This document shows positions 17,378-24,241 of a stretch of 32,965 bases of DNA, piece by piece. A program made the position numbers and the translations under genes. Position 1 is the first letter of the stretch. Every line of letters starts with the position of its first letter. Origin of the DNA: Acidobacteria bacterium Ga0077553 (GTDB lineage Bacteria > Acidobacteriota > Terriglobia > Bryobacterales > Bryobacteraceae); contig LNFE01000224.1 of NCBI GenBank assembly GCA_001464575.1, positions 1-32,965 on the forward strand, given 5' to 3'. Below the pieces are notes generated by a model. That model was not told the DNA's origin and searched no databases. It saw nothing but the letters and a program-made list of their open reading frames with translations.

Positions 17378-18754
17378 CTAGAACCGGATACTGCGCATCA
17401 TTTCCTGATACTCGCCATCGGCGATCCGCCAACGGCTCTCCGGCGCGACGAAGATGGCATTAAACAGGCCCTTGGGATGCATGATGGTGAGAACCCGAAT
17501 GATCTCTTTTTCGCCGCGTTTCATGCCGCTCTGCCCTTCGAGCGAGATCAGGATGGCCTGCTGGCCGTTTACCTGCACCCGTTGTGCATTCCCCGTTTGC
17601 CGGACGCCCGTGTTGCCCTGCAGTAAGTTCTTCAGCAACGCGTTCGTCTCGTTGTCCAGATTCTGGCTCTGGGCCTGATTGATGGCCACCAGCACCCCGT
17701 GGCCGATGTCGTTCTGCCCGTTCTGGCCGCGGATGATGCCGTCGGAAGCCGCCATGGTCAACGAAACCTGGTCTTGGGCGAGCTGGCTCTGCCAATCCTC
17801 GGGATAGGCGATCGCATAGAGCGGGCTCTGCTGTACCTTGAAGCCCCGCGGCGCCTGCGTGGTCGGCATTTGGCCGCCGTTCTGCGGAGCCGCGACGGCC
17901 CCCTGCTGCGGCCTCTTCGCCGGCGGGGGCAGCCCCTTGGCGATGGACTTCGCGGCCAAAAAGTCGGCCGAAGGCGTCGCGGACTGATAGTTAGCCCGGG
18001 GGTAGAACTGCATGTCGGCCTGAATATTCTTTACCCGGTTGCCGGGATTGGGGTGGGACGCGAAGAACTGCGTCATGGCATTGCCTTTGCCGGACTGCGC
18101 CTCCAGTTTCTCGAAGAAACGGGCGAGTTCGACGGGGTTGTAGCCGGCCGCATGCAGCAGCCGCGCACCCAGCAGGTCGGCGTCGGATTCGGCGTTGCGG
18201 GAGAACTTCATCAGGACGGAGTTCGCACCCAGCCCGATACCCAGTTGCGCCAACGTGCCCATGATGCCGCCCTCGCCCACCATTCCTCCCGCCAGCGCGA
18301 GGGGAAGCTGGATCAGGTTGGCTTTCGAGGCCTGGTTGGTGCCATGGCGGAGAATGACGTGGGCCATCTCATGGCCCATCACCCCGGCGACCTGCCCTTC
18401 GTTGTCCGCTGCAGCGATCAGCCCGGTCTGAATGAACATAGGTCCGCCAGGCAACGCGAAGGCGTTGATCGAAGGATCGTTCACGACCTTGAACGAAAAG
18501 GGGAACTGCGCGTTCTTCTTGTCCGTGGCGTTGGCCGCCATCAGCTTCTGACCGATGCGGTCGATCAGCCCCGTCAGCCTGGGATCGTTGACGATCTGCA
18601 TCTCCCGTTCGATCTGGGCGGCCGACTCCTTGCCAAGCTGGATGTCCTGCTCAAGCGAGAACATATTGAAGCCTGGCTTCACCGTCTTCTGCTTTTGCGC
18701 GAAGAGCAGAGCGGCGGTCAGGATCAGTTGCGGAACGACACGGCGCAGAATCAT
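17378..18754 (-). CDS. Secreted M48-family zinc metalloprotease
   Basis: 458 residues. Signal peptide about 1-20 (RRVVPQLILTAALLFAQ). Catalytic motif HEMAH (His128, Glu129, His132) in VAGVMGHEMAHVILRHG and third zinc ligand Glu189 in NAESDAD, as in BepA/LoiP-type periplasmic proteases; SHPNPGNRVKNI is also family-like. The C-terminal 170 residues form a separate domain after a Pro/Gln-rich linker (about 285-305). Likely periplasmic, in envelope protein quality control. It is the first of three minus-strand genes (protease, dehydrogenase, cytochrome) and is divergent from the phospholipase gene. Confidence 0.92.
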   Translation of the reverse strand: MILRRVVPQLILTAALLFAQKQKTVKPGFNMFSLEQDIQLGKESAAQIEREMQIVNDPRLTGLIDRIGQKLMAANATDKKNAQFPFSFKVVNDPSINAFALPGGPMFIQTGLIAAADNEGQVAGVMGHEMAHVILRHGTNQASKANLIQLPLALAGGMVGEGGIMGTLAQLGIGLGANSVLMKFSRNAESDADLLGARLLHAAGYNPVELARFFEKLEAQSGKGNAMTQFFASHPNPGNRVKNIQADMQFYPRANYQSATPSADFLAAKSIAKGLPPPAKRPQQGAVAAPQNGGQMPTTQAPRGFKVQQSPLYAIAYPEDWQSQLAQDQVSLTMAASDGIIRGQNGQNDIGHGVLVAINQAQSQNLDNETNALLKNLLQGNTGVRQTGNAQRVQVNGQQAILISLEGQSGMKRGEKEIIRVLTIMHPKGLFNAIFVAPESRWRIADGEYQEMMRSIRF

Positions 18755-18847
18755 AGGGAACAGTTTCTCCGCTAGCTATGATGCAGGAGTTGGCCCCCTT
18801 GTTTCAACGTCATGGGAATGCAACCTTGGCTCGCTAGACTGCGAGGG

Positions 18848-19927
18848 ATGAGAATGCTTCTATTTCTGGTGGCCGCCGTGGGCGCCGCGCAGACGCGCCC
18901 GGAAGAGATCCGGATGAATCAAGTACAGGTCCTAGCCAGCCACAATAGCTACAAACAGGCGATCGACCCGTCCCTGCGGAGCATCCTTCGCGAAACGATG
19001 GGAGACCGGCTGAAGGGTCTCGAATACAGCCATCTGCCGTTCGCCGATCAACTCGACCGCGGACTCCGTGGGCTGGAGATCGACGTCGTCCACGATCCGA
19101 AGGGCGGGAGGTATGCGGCTCCCGCCGGCCTTGCCTGGGTGAAGGAGCGCGGTCTCCCCGCCGGTGCGCCGTACGATCCGCAGGGGTTGATGCGCCGGCC
19201 CGGCCTGAAGGTTCTCCATGTTCAGGATATGGACTTCCGCACCCACGCCTACAGCTTGCGCCAGGCCCTGGGCCAGCTCCGCGCCTGGAGCGAACGGCAC
19301 CCGCGTCATCTGCCGATCGTGATCACGATGAACGCCAAACAGGACTTGATCGACCGCCCCGGCTTCACCCGGCCGCTGCCCTTTGACCGCGCCGCCTACG
19401 ACGCCTGGGACGCCGAAATCCGCGCGGAGTTGTCCGCCGGCAAACTCATCACCCCCAAAGGTGTTCAGGGTACCTATCCCACGCTCGATGCCGCCGTGCG
19501 CGCCCATGCTTGGCCGACGGTTGAATCGAGCCGGGGCAAGTTTCTGTTTGTGCTCGACGAAGGCGAAGCGCAATGGAAGCTCTACCTCGACGGCCGCAAA
19601 GATCGCGTGATGTTTGTTAACGTGCCGGAGGGCCACCCGGAAGCCGCGGTCCGCATCGTCAACGAGCCCCGCAAAAACATCGGCTACATCCAACGCCTCG
19701 TCCGCTCTGGCTACTACGTCCGCACACGCAGCGACGCCGACACCCGCGAAGCGCGCACCAACGACAAAACCCGGTTTGAAGCCGCTCTCGAGTCCGGCGC
19801 CCAACTGATCTCGACGGACTACTACGTGCCGGACCCGGAAATCGGCAACGGGTTCCAAATTACCCTCGCGCCGGGCTGGAATCCCCTTCTTCTGCCCGCT
19901 TTTCGGCCCCTTCCGCCCATTGAATAG
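18848..19927 (+). CDS. Secreted calcium-dependent PI-PLC-like protein
   Basis: 359 residues from ATG 18848; ATG 18854 has the better-spaced ribosome-binding site (GAGGG at 18843-18847), and an earlier ATG at 18812 lacks one. Signal peptide MLLFLVAAVGAAQ. Family motifs of bacterial Ca2+-dependent phosphoinositide-type phospholipase C: VLASHNSYKQ (first catalytic His), GLRGLEIDVVHDP (acidic metal ligands), KVLHVQDMDFRTH (second His), IVITMNAKQ and, near the end, GAQLISTDYYVPD. It should cleave a glycerophospholipid or phosphoinositide head group outside the cytoplasm; the true substrate in this organism is unknown. It has its own promoter region, divergent from the M48 gene. Confidence 0.85.
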   Translation: MRMLLFLVAAVGAAQTRPEEIRMNQVQVLASHNSYKQAIDPSLRSILRETMGDRLKGLEYSHLPFADQLDRGLRGLEIDVVHDPKGGRYAAPAGLAWVKERGLPAGAPYDPQGLMRRPGLKVLHVQDMDFRTHAYSLRQALGQLRAWSERHPRHLPIVITMNAKQDLIDRPGFTRPLPFDRAAYDAWDAEIRAELSAGKLITPKGVQGTYPTLDAAVRAHAWPTVESSRGKFLFVLDEGEAQWKLYLDGRKDRVMFVNVPEGHPEAAVRIVNEPRKNIGYIQRLVRSGYYVRTRSDADTREARTNDKTRFEAALESGAQLISTDYYVPDPEIGNGFQITLAPGWNPLLLPAFRPLPPIE

Positions 19928-19930
19928 GCC

Positions 19931-19945
19931 TTATAGCGCTATAAT
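19931..19945 (+). promoter_or_regulatory. Candidate ilvE promoter with palindrome over the -10 box
   Basis: TATAAT (19940-19945) is a perfect -10 hexamer ending six bases before the ilvE ATG, so transcription would begin at or beside the A of ATG and the mRNA would be leaderless. The 14-bp perfect palindrome TTATAGCGCTATAA (19931-19944) overlaps the box and could be an operator. The nearest -35-like TTGAAT (19920-19925) is only 14 bases upstream, too close for a normal promoter. Confidence 0.5.
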
Positions 19946-19951
19946 ATTTGG

Positions 19952-20878
19952 ATGTTGACGCCCACAGAGAAGATTTGGTGTAACGGTAAGTTTATAGATT
20001 GGGACGACGCGAAGATCCACGTTTTGAGTCACGTCGTCAGCTACGGCAGCTCGGTGTTCGAAGGAATCCGCTGCTATGACACGCCCGCCGGTCCGCAGGT
20101 GTTCCGGCTTCGGGACCACATGCGCCGGCTCATGGATTCGGCCAAGATCTACCGGATGGACAAAGTCGATTTCACGATCGACCAGATGTGTGAAGCCGTA
20201 GTCGACCTCATTCGCGTCAACAAGCTTGAGGCCTGCTACGTCCGCCCCATCCTCCTCCGCGGCTACTACGAACTGGGCGTCCTCGGCATCAATAACCCGA
20301 ACGACCTCTACCTGGCCTGCTGGTCCTGGGGCCAGTACCTGGGCGCCGAAGCGCTGGCGCAGGGCGTCGACGTCTGCATTTCGAGCTGGAATCGGATCGC
20401 TCCCAACACCCTGCCGGCACTGGCCAAGGCCGGGGCGAACTACATGAACTCGCAGCTGATCCGGATGGAAGCCCACTTCAACGGCTTTGCAGAAGGCATC
20501 GCGCTCGATACCAACGGCTACATCTCGGAAGGGTCAGGCGAGAACATCTTCGTCGTTCGCGATGGCAAGATCACCACTCCCCCGCTCGGCAACAGTGCCC
20601 TGCCCGGCATCACCCGTGCAACGATCACCTTCCTCGCCAAGCGGATGGGTCTTGAAGTCATCGAAACCCCCATTCCCCGCGAAGCGCTCTACATTGCCGA
20701 CGAGGTGTTCTTCACCGGCACTGCCGCCGAGGTTAGCCCGATTCGCTCGGTGGACCGGATTACGATTGGCTCCGGCAGCCGGGGTCCCATCACCGAAAAG
20801 CTGCAGAAGGAGTTCTTCAGTGTCATTAACGGCGAGAAGCCGGATACGGAAGGCTGGCTGACCCCCGTCCGCAAGTAG
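19952..20878 (+). CDS. ilvE: Branched-chain amino acid aminotransferase
   Basis: 308 residues, the normal length for class IV IlvE. Motifs: YGSSVFEGIRCY, YVRPILLRGY, catalytic PLP lysine Lys159 in ALAKAGANYMNSQL, EGIALDTNGYISEGSGENIF and EVFFTGTAAEVSPI. It transfers the amino group between glutamate and the 2-oxo acids of leucine, isoleucine and valine, the last step of their synthesis, in the cytosol. No other branched-chain gene is adjacent. There is no Shine-Dalgarno before the ATG, matching the leaderless promoter arrangement described above. Confidence 0.96.
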   Translation: MLTPTEKIWCNGKFIDWDDAKIHVLSHVVSYGSSVFEGIRCYDTPAGPQVFRLRDHMRRLMDSAKIYRMDKVDFTIDQMCEAVVDLIRVNKLEACYVRPILLRGYYELGVLGINNPNDLYLACWSWGQYLGAEALAQGVDVCISSWNRIAPNTLPALAKAGANYMNSQLIRMEAHFNGFAEGIALDTNGYISEGSGENIFVVRDGKITTPPLGNSALPGITRATITFLAKRMGLEVIETPIPREALYIADEVFFTGTAAEVSPIRSVDRITIGSGSRGPITEKLQKEFFSVINGEKPDTEGWLTPVRK

Positions 20879-20900
20879 CCGGGGCCGCAGTGGAAGCAAA

Positions 20901-20935
20901 GGAAAAGGGCGTTTGGAATTCCAGACTCCCTTTCC
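20901..20935 (+). terminator. Imperfect hairpin after ilvE
   Basis: An inverted repeat forms a stem of about 15 pairs with one bulged A, one mismatch and an AATT loop: GGAAAAGGG pairs with CCCTTTCC and GTTTGG with CCAGAC. It starts 22 nt after the ilvE stop. No clean T-tract follows, so it may be a weak or Rho-assisted terminator or an mRNA-stabilising hairpin. The rest of 20936-21124 shows only a small hairpin near 20972-20990 and no recognisable gene. Confidence 0.4.
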
Positions 20936-21124
20936 TCCCCCGAGATTAGCCTCGTGCAACATCACCCGCGGTACCTTATTGTTGTACCAGGAGTGCGATT
21001 CGGATGCCAGCAGAAAGTAGGTTCGGTCCACAGGTTTTTAGCGGCCTGGAATCATCGGTTTAGGCTCGCAGGGTTGTGAAGATGCTGTGCATAAAACAAA
21101 ACTAGAAGGAATTGTTTTAACTCT

Positions 21125-22270
21125 ATGAGAATAATTGGCTTGGACGCCGTTCGTCAGGAACGCGTCATCCTCGACTTCGGAGCCGTTATCACGGGCGTCA
21201 CCGAGTTGCTCGATCCCTCCGTCCAAGAGCTCGACTACGTAGCTCCCGGCTTCATCGATCTCCAGGTGAACGGCTACGCCGGGGTGGACTACAACTCGCC
21301 CGTGACCAGCCACGAAGAGATCGCCCGGAGTTTGCGGGTGCAGTTCGCCTGCGGTACTACCCGTCTGCTGCCTACCGTCATCACGGGCACCTACGAGGGG
21401 ATGCGTGGCTCGCTCGCCAATCTCTATGCCGCCAAGCAGGCGCTGCCGGAGGGGATCGCCATCGAGGGATTCCATGTCGAAGGCCCGCATATTTCCGCCG
21501 AGGAGGGTCCGCGAGGGGCCCATCCGATTCAATGTGTGCGGAAGCCTGACGTCGACGAATACAAGGGCTGGCAAGAGGTTACGGGTGGTTTAGTGAAGTT
21601 GGTTACCATCTCTCCCGAGTGGCCCGAGGCGCCCGCCTACATCGAGGCGCTTGTGCGCGAAGGCGTAGTTGTGGCGATCGGGCACACGGGAGCCAACCGC
21701 CAGCAGATCCAGGACGCGGTGTCGGCCGGCGCGACACTTTCGACGCATCTGGGCAACGGGGCGCATGGCGTGCTGGCGCGGCACCCCAACTATTTGTGGG
21801 AGCAGATGGCGGAGGATCGCCTCGCCGCCGATTTCATCGTCGACGGGATTCATATTGGAGAGGCTTTCCTGCGGGTCGCTTTGCGGGCAAAGGGGGTGGA
21901 GCGGTCGATTCTGGTGACGGACGCCAGCGCCCCAGCCGGTGCCGCCCCGGGCCGGTACCAGTTGGGCGACCAGTGGGTGGACCTGACGCCGGATGACCGG
22001 GTGGTCCTGGCGGGCCAGACGCGTTTGGCGGGCAGCGCGTTGAAAATGCACAAGTCGATTGAGAACGTGATGCGGATGACGGGGGTTACGTTGCCGCAGG
22101 CGGTGACGATGGCCACCCGCAATCCGGCGCGGGTGGGCCGGATCAGCGGCCGCCAGCGCGGCTTGGTGACGGGCGAACGGGCGGACTTCGTGGTGTTTTC
22201 GATGGCCGAGGGCCAGATCCAGGTGGAAGAGACGTGGATCAGCGGCGAGCGGGTTTATCAGGCCGCTTAA
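21125..22270 (+). CDS. nagA: N-acetylglucosamine-6-phosphate deacetylase
   Basis: 381 residues, the usual NagA length. Amidohydrolase-fold motifs in order: APGFIDLQVNGYAGVD (45-54; as in other NagA proteins the classical HxH is replaced), GFHVEGPHIS with metal ligand Glu119, AIGHTGA with His187, STHLGNGAHG with His208, FIVDGIHIG, and catalytic Asp266 in VTDASAPAG; SALKMHKSIENV is also typical. It deacetylates GlcNAc-6-phosphate to glucosamine-6-phosphate in amino-sugar or cell-wall recycling. A GAAGGA lies 14 nt before the ATG, farther than usual. No nagB or transporter is adjacent. The following riboswitch operon starts 50 nt after its stop. Confidence 0.93.
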   Translation: MRIIGLDAVRQERVILDFGAVITGVTELLDPSVQELDYVAPGFIDLQVNGYAGVDYNSPVTSHEEIARSLRVQFACGTTRLLPTVITGTYEGMRGSLANLYAAKQALPEGIAIEGFHVEGPHISAEEGPRGAHPIQCVRKPDVDEYKGWQEVTGGLVKLVTISPEWPEAPAYIEALVREGVVVAIGHTGANRQQIQDAVSAGATLSTHLGNGAHGVLARHPNYLWEQMAEDRLAADFIVDGIHIGEAFLRVALRAKGVERSILVTDASAPAGAAPGRYQLGDQWVDLTPDDRVVLAGQTRLAGSALKMHKSIENVMRMTGVTLPQAVTMATRNPARVGRISGRQRGLVTGERADFVVFSMAEGQIQVEETWISGERVYQAA

Positions 22271-22277
22271 GCCTCGC

Positions 22278-22307
22278 TTGAAGAGTGCCAGGGGCTGCCT
22301 TTAAGAT
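22278..22307 (+). promoter_or_regulatory. Candidate sigma-70-type promoter of the riboswitch operon
   Basis: TTGAAG (22278-22283) and TAAGAT (22302-22307) are each four-of-six matches to TTGACA and TATAAT, spaced by 18 bases. Transcription would start near 22314, just before the first riboswitch hairpin at 22320. A GGGGCT/AGCCCC inverted repeat (22291-22319) overlaps it and might instead be part of a nagA terminator. Confidence 0.4.
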
Positions 22308-22319
22308 ATGGGTAGCCCC

Positions 22320-22368
22320 ACCGGGACGACCCGGTACCCAGTAGTAGGCTTAGCCAGGACGACTTGGC
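22320..22368 (+). promoter_or_regulatory. Guanidine-II (mini-ykkC) riboswitch aptamer
   Basis: Two tandem hairpins, each with a 6-bp stem and an identical ACGA loop. P1 is ACCGGG-ACGA-CCCGGT (22320-22335). P2 is GCCAGG-ACGA-CTTGGC (22353-22368, one G-T pair). The linker is 17 nt. Both loops are flanked by GG and C, matching the mini-ykkC consensus of two hairpins with ACGR loops whose CG bases interact when guanidinium binds. P2 ends 16 nt before the AGGAG of the next gene, the normal position for this class. The stems differ in sequence while both keep pairing, which is evidence of selection on structure. Basis: pattern seen directly; class from established knowledge. Confidence 0.9.
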
Positions 22369-22398
22369 ATCAGATCTCTGCCCCAGGAGTTGATGCCA
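22365..22398 (+). promoter_or_regulatory. Alternative hairpin sequestering the ribosome-binding site
   Basis: TGGCATCA (22365-22372), which includes four bases of the P2 3' strand, is perfectly complementary to TGATGCCA (22391-22398), which ends on the A of the ATG. Inside this loop CTCT (22376-22379) can pair with GGAG (22386-22389) of the AGGAG Shine-Dalgarno. P2 and this hairpin cannot form together. Inferred logic: without guanidine the start region is closed, and guanidine-stabilised P1/P2 opens it, an ON switch acting on translation. Confidence 0.75.
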
Positions 22399-23417
22399 TG
22401 ACCCACACCCACTTCGACGCTCTCCCCCTCGTCGATGTCTCCGGCCTCCAGGCCTCCGACCCGGCCACACGGCTCGCCACCGCCCAAGCCCTCGGCCGCG
22501 CCGCCCGCGACTGCGGCTTCTTCTACGCCACCGGCCACGGTCTTCCCACCGCACTCACCGAAGCCCTGATCACCCAAGCGCAGTCCTTCTTCGCCCTCCC
22601 CATCGAAGAAAAGATGCGCTGGTACATCGGCCTTTCCCCCAACCACCGCGGCTACGTCCCTGAAGGCGAAGAGACCTTCGCCGCCGGCACCTACGATCGC
22701 AAAGAAGCCTTCGATCTCAGCTTCGAGCTGCCCACCCTCGACCCCACAGCCCCCACCCTCGGCCCGAACGTCTGGCCCAGTCTCCCCGGCTTCCAACCCG
22801 CCGTCAGCGCCTATTACAACGCCGCCTTTGCCCTCGGCCGCACCCTCCTCCGCGGATTCGCTCTCGCCCTCGACCTCGAAGAATCCTACTTCGACCGCTT
22901 CGTCACCCAGCCGCCCTCCCAACTCCGGCTGATCCACTATCCCTATCTCCCGGATGTCGTGGACGCCCCCGGCATCGGCGCCCACACCGACTACGAGTGC
23001 TTCACCATCCTGCTCCCCACCGCCCCCGGCCTCGAAGTGATGAATGGCGCGGGAACTTGGATTGATGCCCCGCCCGTCCCCGGCGCGGTCGTCATTAACA
23101 TCGGCGACATGCTCGAAACCTTTACAAATGGCGAACTGATCGCCACCTCCCACCGCGTCCGGAAAGTGGAGCAGGAGCGCTACTCGTTCCCCCTCTTCTT
23201 TACCTGTGACTATCACACCCTGGTCGAGCCCCTCCCCCCATTCGTTTCCGCATCGAACCCGGCCCGCTACCCGGCCCTTGTGGCCGGCGAGCATCTCTAC
23301 GCCCAAACCGTCCAGAGCTTCACTTATCTCAAACAACGGCTCCAGCGGGGGGAACTCCGCCTGCCGGACGGCGCCCGGCCCCTGTCCTCCTTCGGCCAGG
23401 AAGCCAGGACCAAATGA
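22398..23417 (+). CDS. 2-oxoglutarate/Fe(II)-dependent oxygenase, isopenicillin N synthase family, under guanidine-II riboswitch
   Basis: 339 residues from ATG 22398, with AGGAG at 22385-22389; the open frame runs 30 codons further upstream, but that part covers the riboswitch. N-terminal DIOX_N region: LPLVDVSGL, RDCGFFYATGHGLP and FFALPIEEKM. The C-terminal 2OG-FeII_Oxy core has iron ligands His196 and Asp198 in GIGAHTDYECFTILL and His252 in SHRVRK, and 2-oxoglutarate ligands Arg261 and Ser263 in RYSFPLFF. All active-site residues are present. Family members hydroxylate, desaturate or cyclise small molecules. The riboswitch suggests a substrate or product that is guanidine or a guanidino compound (arginine, homoarginine and similar); this is inference. 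The stop overlaps the next start by ATGA. Confidence 0.92.
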   Translation: MTHTHFDALPLVDVSGLQASDPATRLATAQALGRAARDCGFFYATGHGLPTALTEALITQAQSFFALPIEEKMRWYIGLSPNHRGYVPEGEETFAAGTYDRKEAFDLSFELPTLDPTAPTLGPNVWPSLPGFQPAVSAYYNAAFALGRTLLRGFALALDLEESYFDRFVTQPPSQLRLIHYPYLPDVVDAPGIGAHTDYECFTILLPTAPGLEVMNGAGTWIDAPPVPGAVVINIGDMLETFTNGELIATSHRVRKVEQERYSFPLFFTCDYHTLVEPLPPFVSASNPARYPALVAGEHLYAQTVQSFTYLKQRLQRGELRLPDGARPLSSFGQEARTK

Positions 23418-24196
23418 CCCTGCTCGAAGTGGCTCAACGCCAGCCGACGCTCCCCAACCCCGCCGTCCCCGAATGGACCATGGGCTGCTTCCGTCGCCGA
23501 TCGATCACGTTCTACTCCGGGGAAACCGATACGGAAACCCAGGTCTACTGGCTCCAATCCGGCCGCCTCTGCGCCGACTTCCGGTTCGGCCTTCCCGGCC
23601 AGGTGGAAGCGGGCGTGGCCGAGGCGACGTGGGACGGCCGGCAGATGCGATGGTCTCAATGGACGGCTCTCGATGACCGCGACAAGTGGCCGGAACCGGG
23701 CGAGTTACGCCGTGTCGGCAACAGCCTGATCGAATTCGCCCCCAGCGGCGCCTATGTGGAGGACTGGCGGCTGCAACCGCACGAACCCGGCATGGTGGCC
23801 GGACTTCGCCTGGTCGACGAGACCGACGAGGCTACCGGGCAGATCGTTCACTCGGGCGGCGGTCTCGTCGTATGCGGCCAACATCTCGCTCTCATCCGCG
23901 GCGGCGCCTCGTTCACTGCGGCTTACGGAGTCCGCCAGTCCGACGGGGCAGTCTCGCCCGTCCTGCGCCTCGACGGCAATGATCCTGGCTGGAGCCTTGA
24001 GGGCTTTGAACCGGGCCCTGGCGGGCTCACGCAAAAGCTGGTCTGCCAAGGCCGCCGCATCCTGCGCCGCTATACGGTCGACACCCTGATCCCCCACTTT
24101 TCGTTCCCTGTCGCGACCTCGGCCACGGATTTTGGCCAGCAGTGGCTCGAGCGGGAGGCCGGTACCGTACTGGCTCTGAGCCGTACGGTCTACTAG
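23414..24196 (+). CDS. Protein of unknown function coupled to the guanidine-switched oxygenase
   Basis: 260 residues, soluble, without signal peptide or membrane segment. Tryptophan-rich and beta-rich in appearance: RRRSITFYSGETDTETQVYW, LQSGRLCADFRF, WSQWTALDD, AYVEDWRLQPHEPG and HSGGGLVVCGQHLALIRGG. The YWLQ..RL.ADFRF and YVEDWR pattern recalls small lipocalin-like proteins of the HRI1 type that I have seen annotated as hypothetical; this is a weak recollection, not an assignment. The ATGA overlap with the oxygenase means both are translated from the same riboswitch-controlled message, so a role as partner, ligand-binding protein or second enzyme is plausible. Function unknown. Confidence 0.75.
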   Translation: MTLLEVAQRQPTLPNPAVPEWTMGCFRRRSITFYSGETDTETQVYWLQSGRLCADFRFGLPGQVEAGVAEATWDGRQMRWSQWTALDDRDKWPEPGELRRVGNSLIEFAPSGAYVEDWRLQPHEPGMVAGLRLVDETDEATGQIVHSGGGLVVCGQHLALIRGGASFTAAYGVRQSDGAVSPVLRLDGNDPGWSLEGFEPGPGGLTQKLVCQGRRILRRYTVDTLIPHFSFPVATSATDFGQQWLEREAGTVLALSRTVY

Positions 24197-24241
24197 GGCG
24201 GAATCTGGCGGCGCCAAACAGAACTGTGTTATCCAGGAGGC

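Noticed and set aside
20879-21124. Riboswitch or glmS-type element before nagA
   Set aside because: Only isolated small hairpins; no conserved core of a known amino-sugar-responsive RNA could be recognised.
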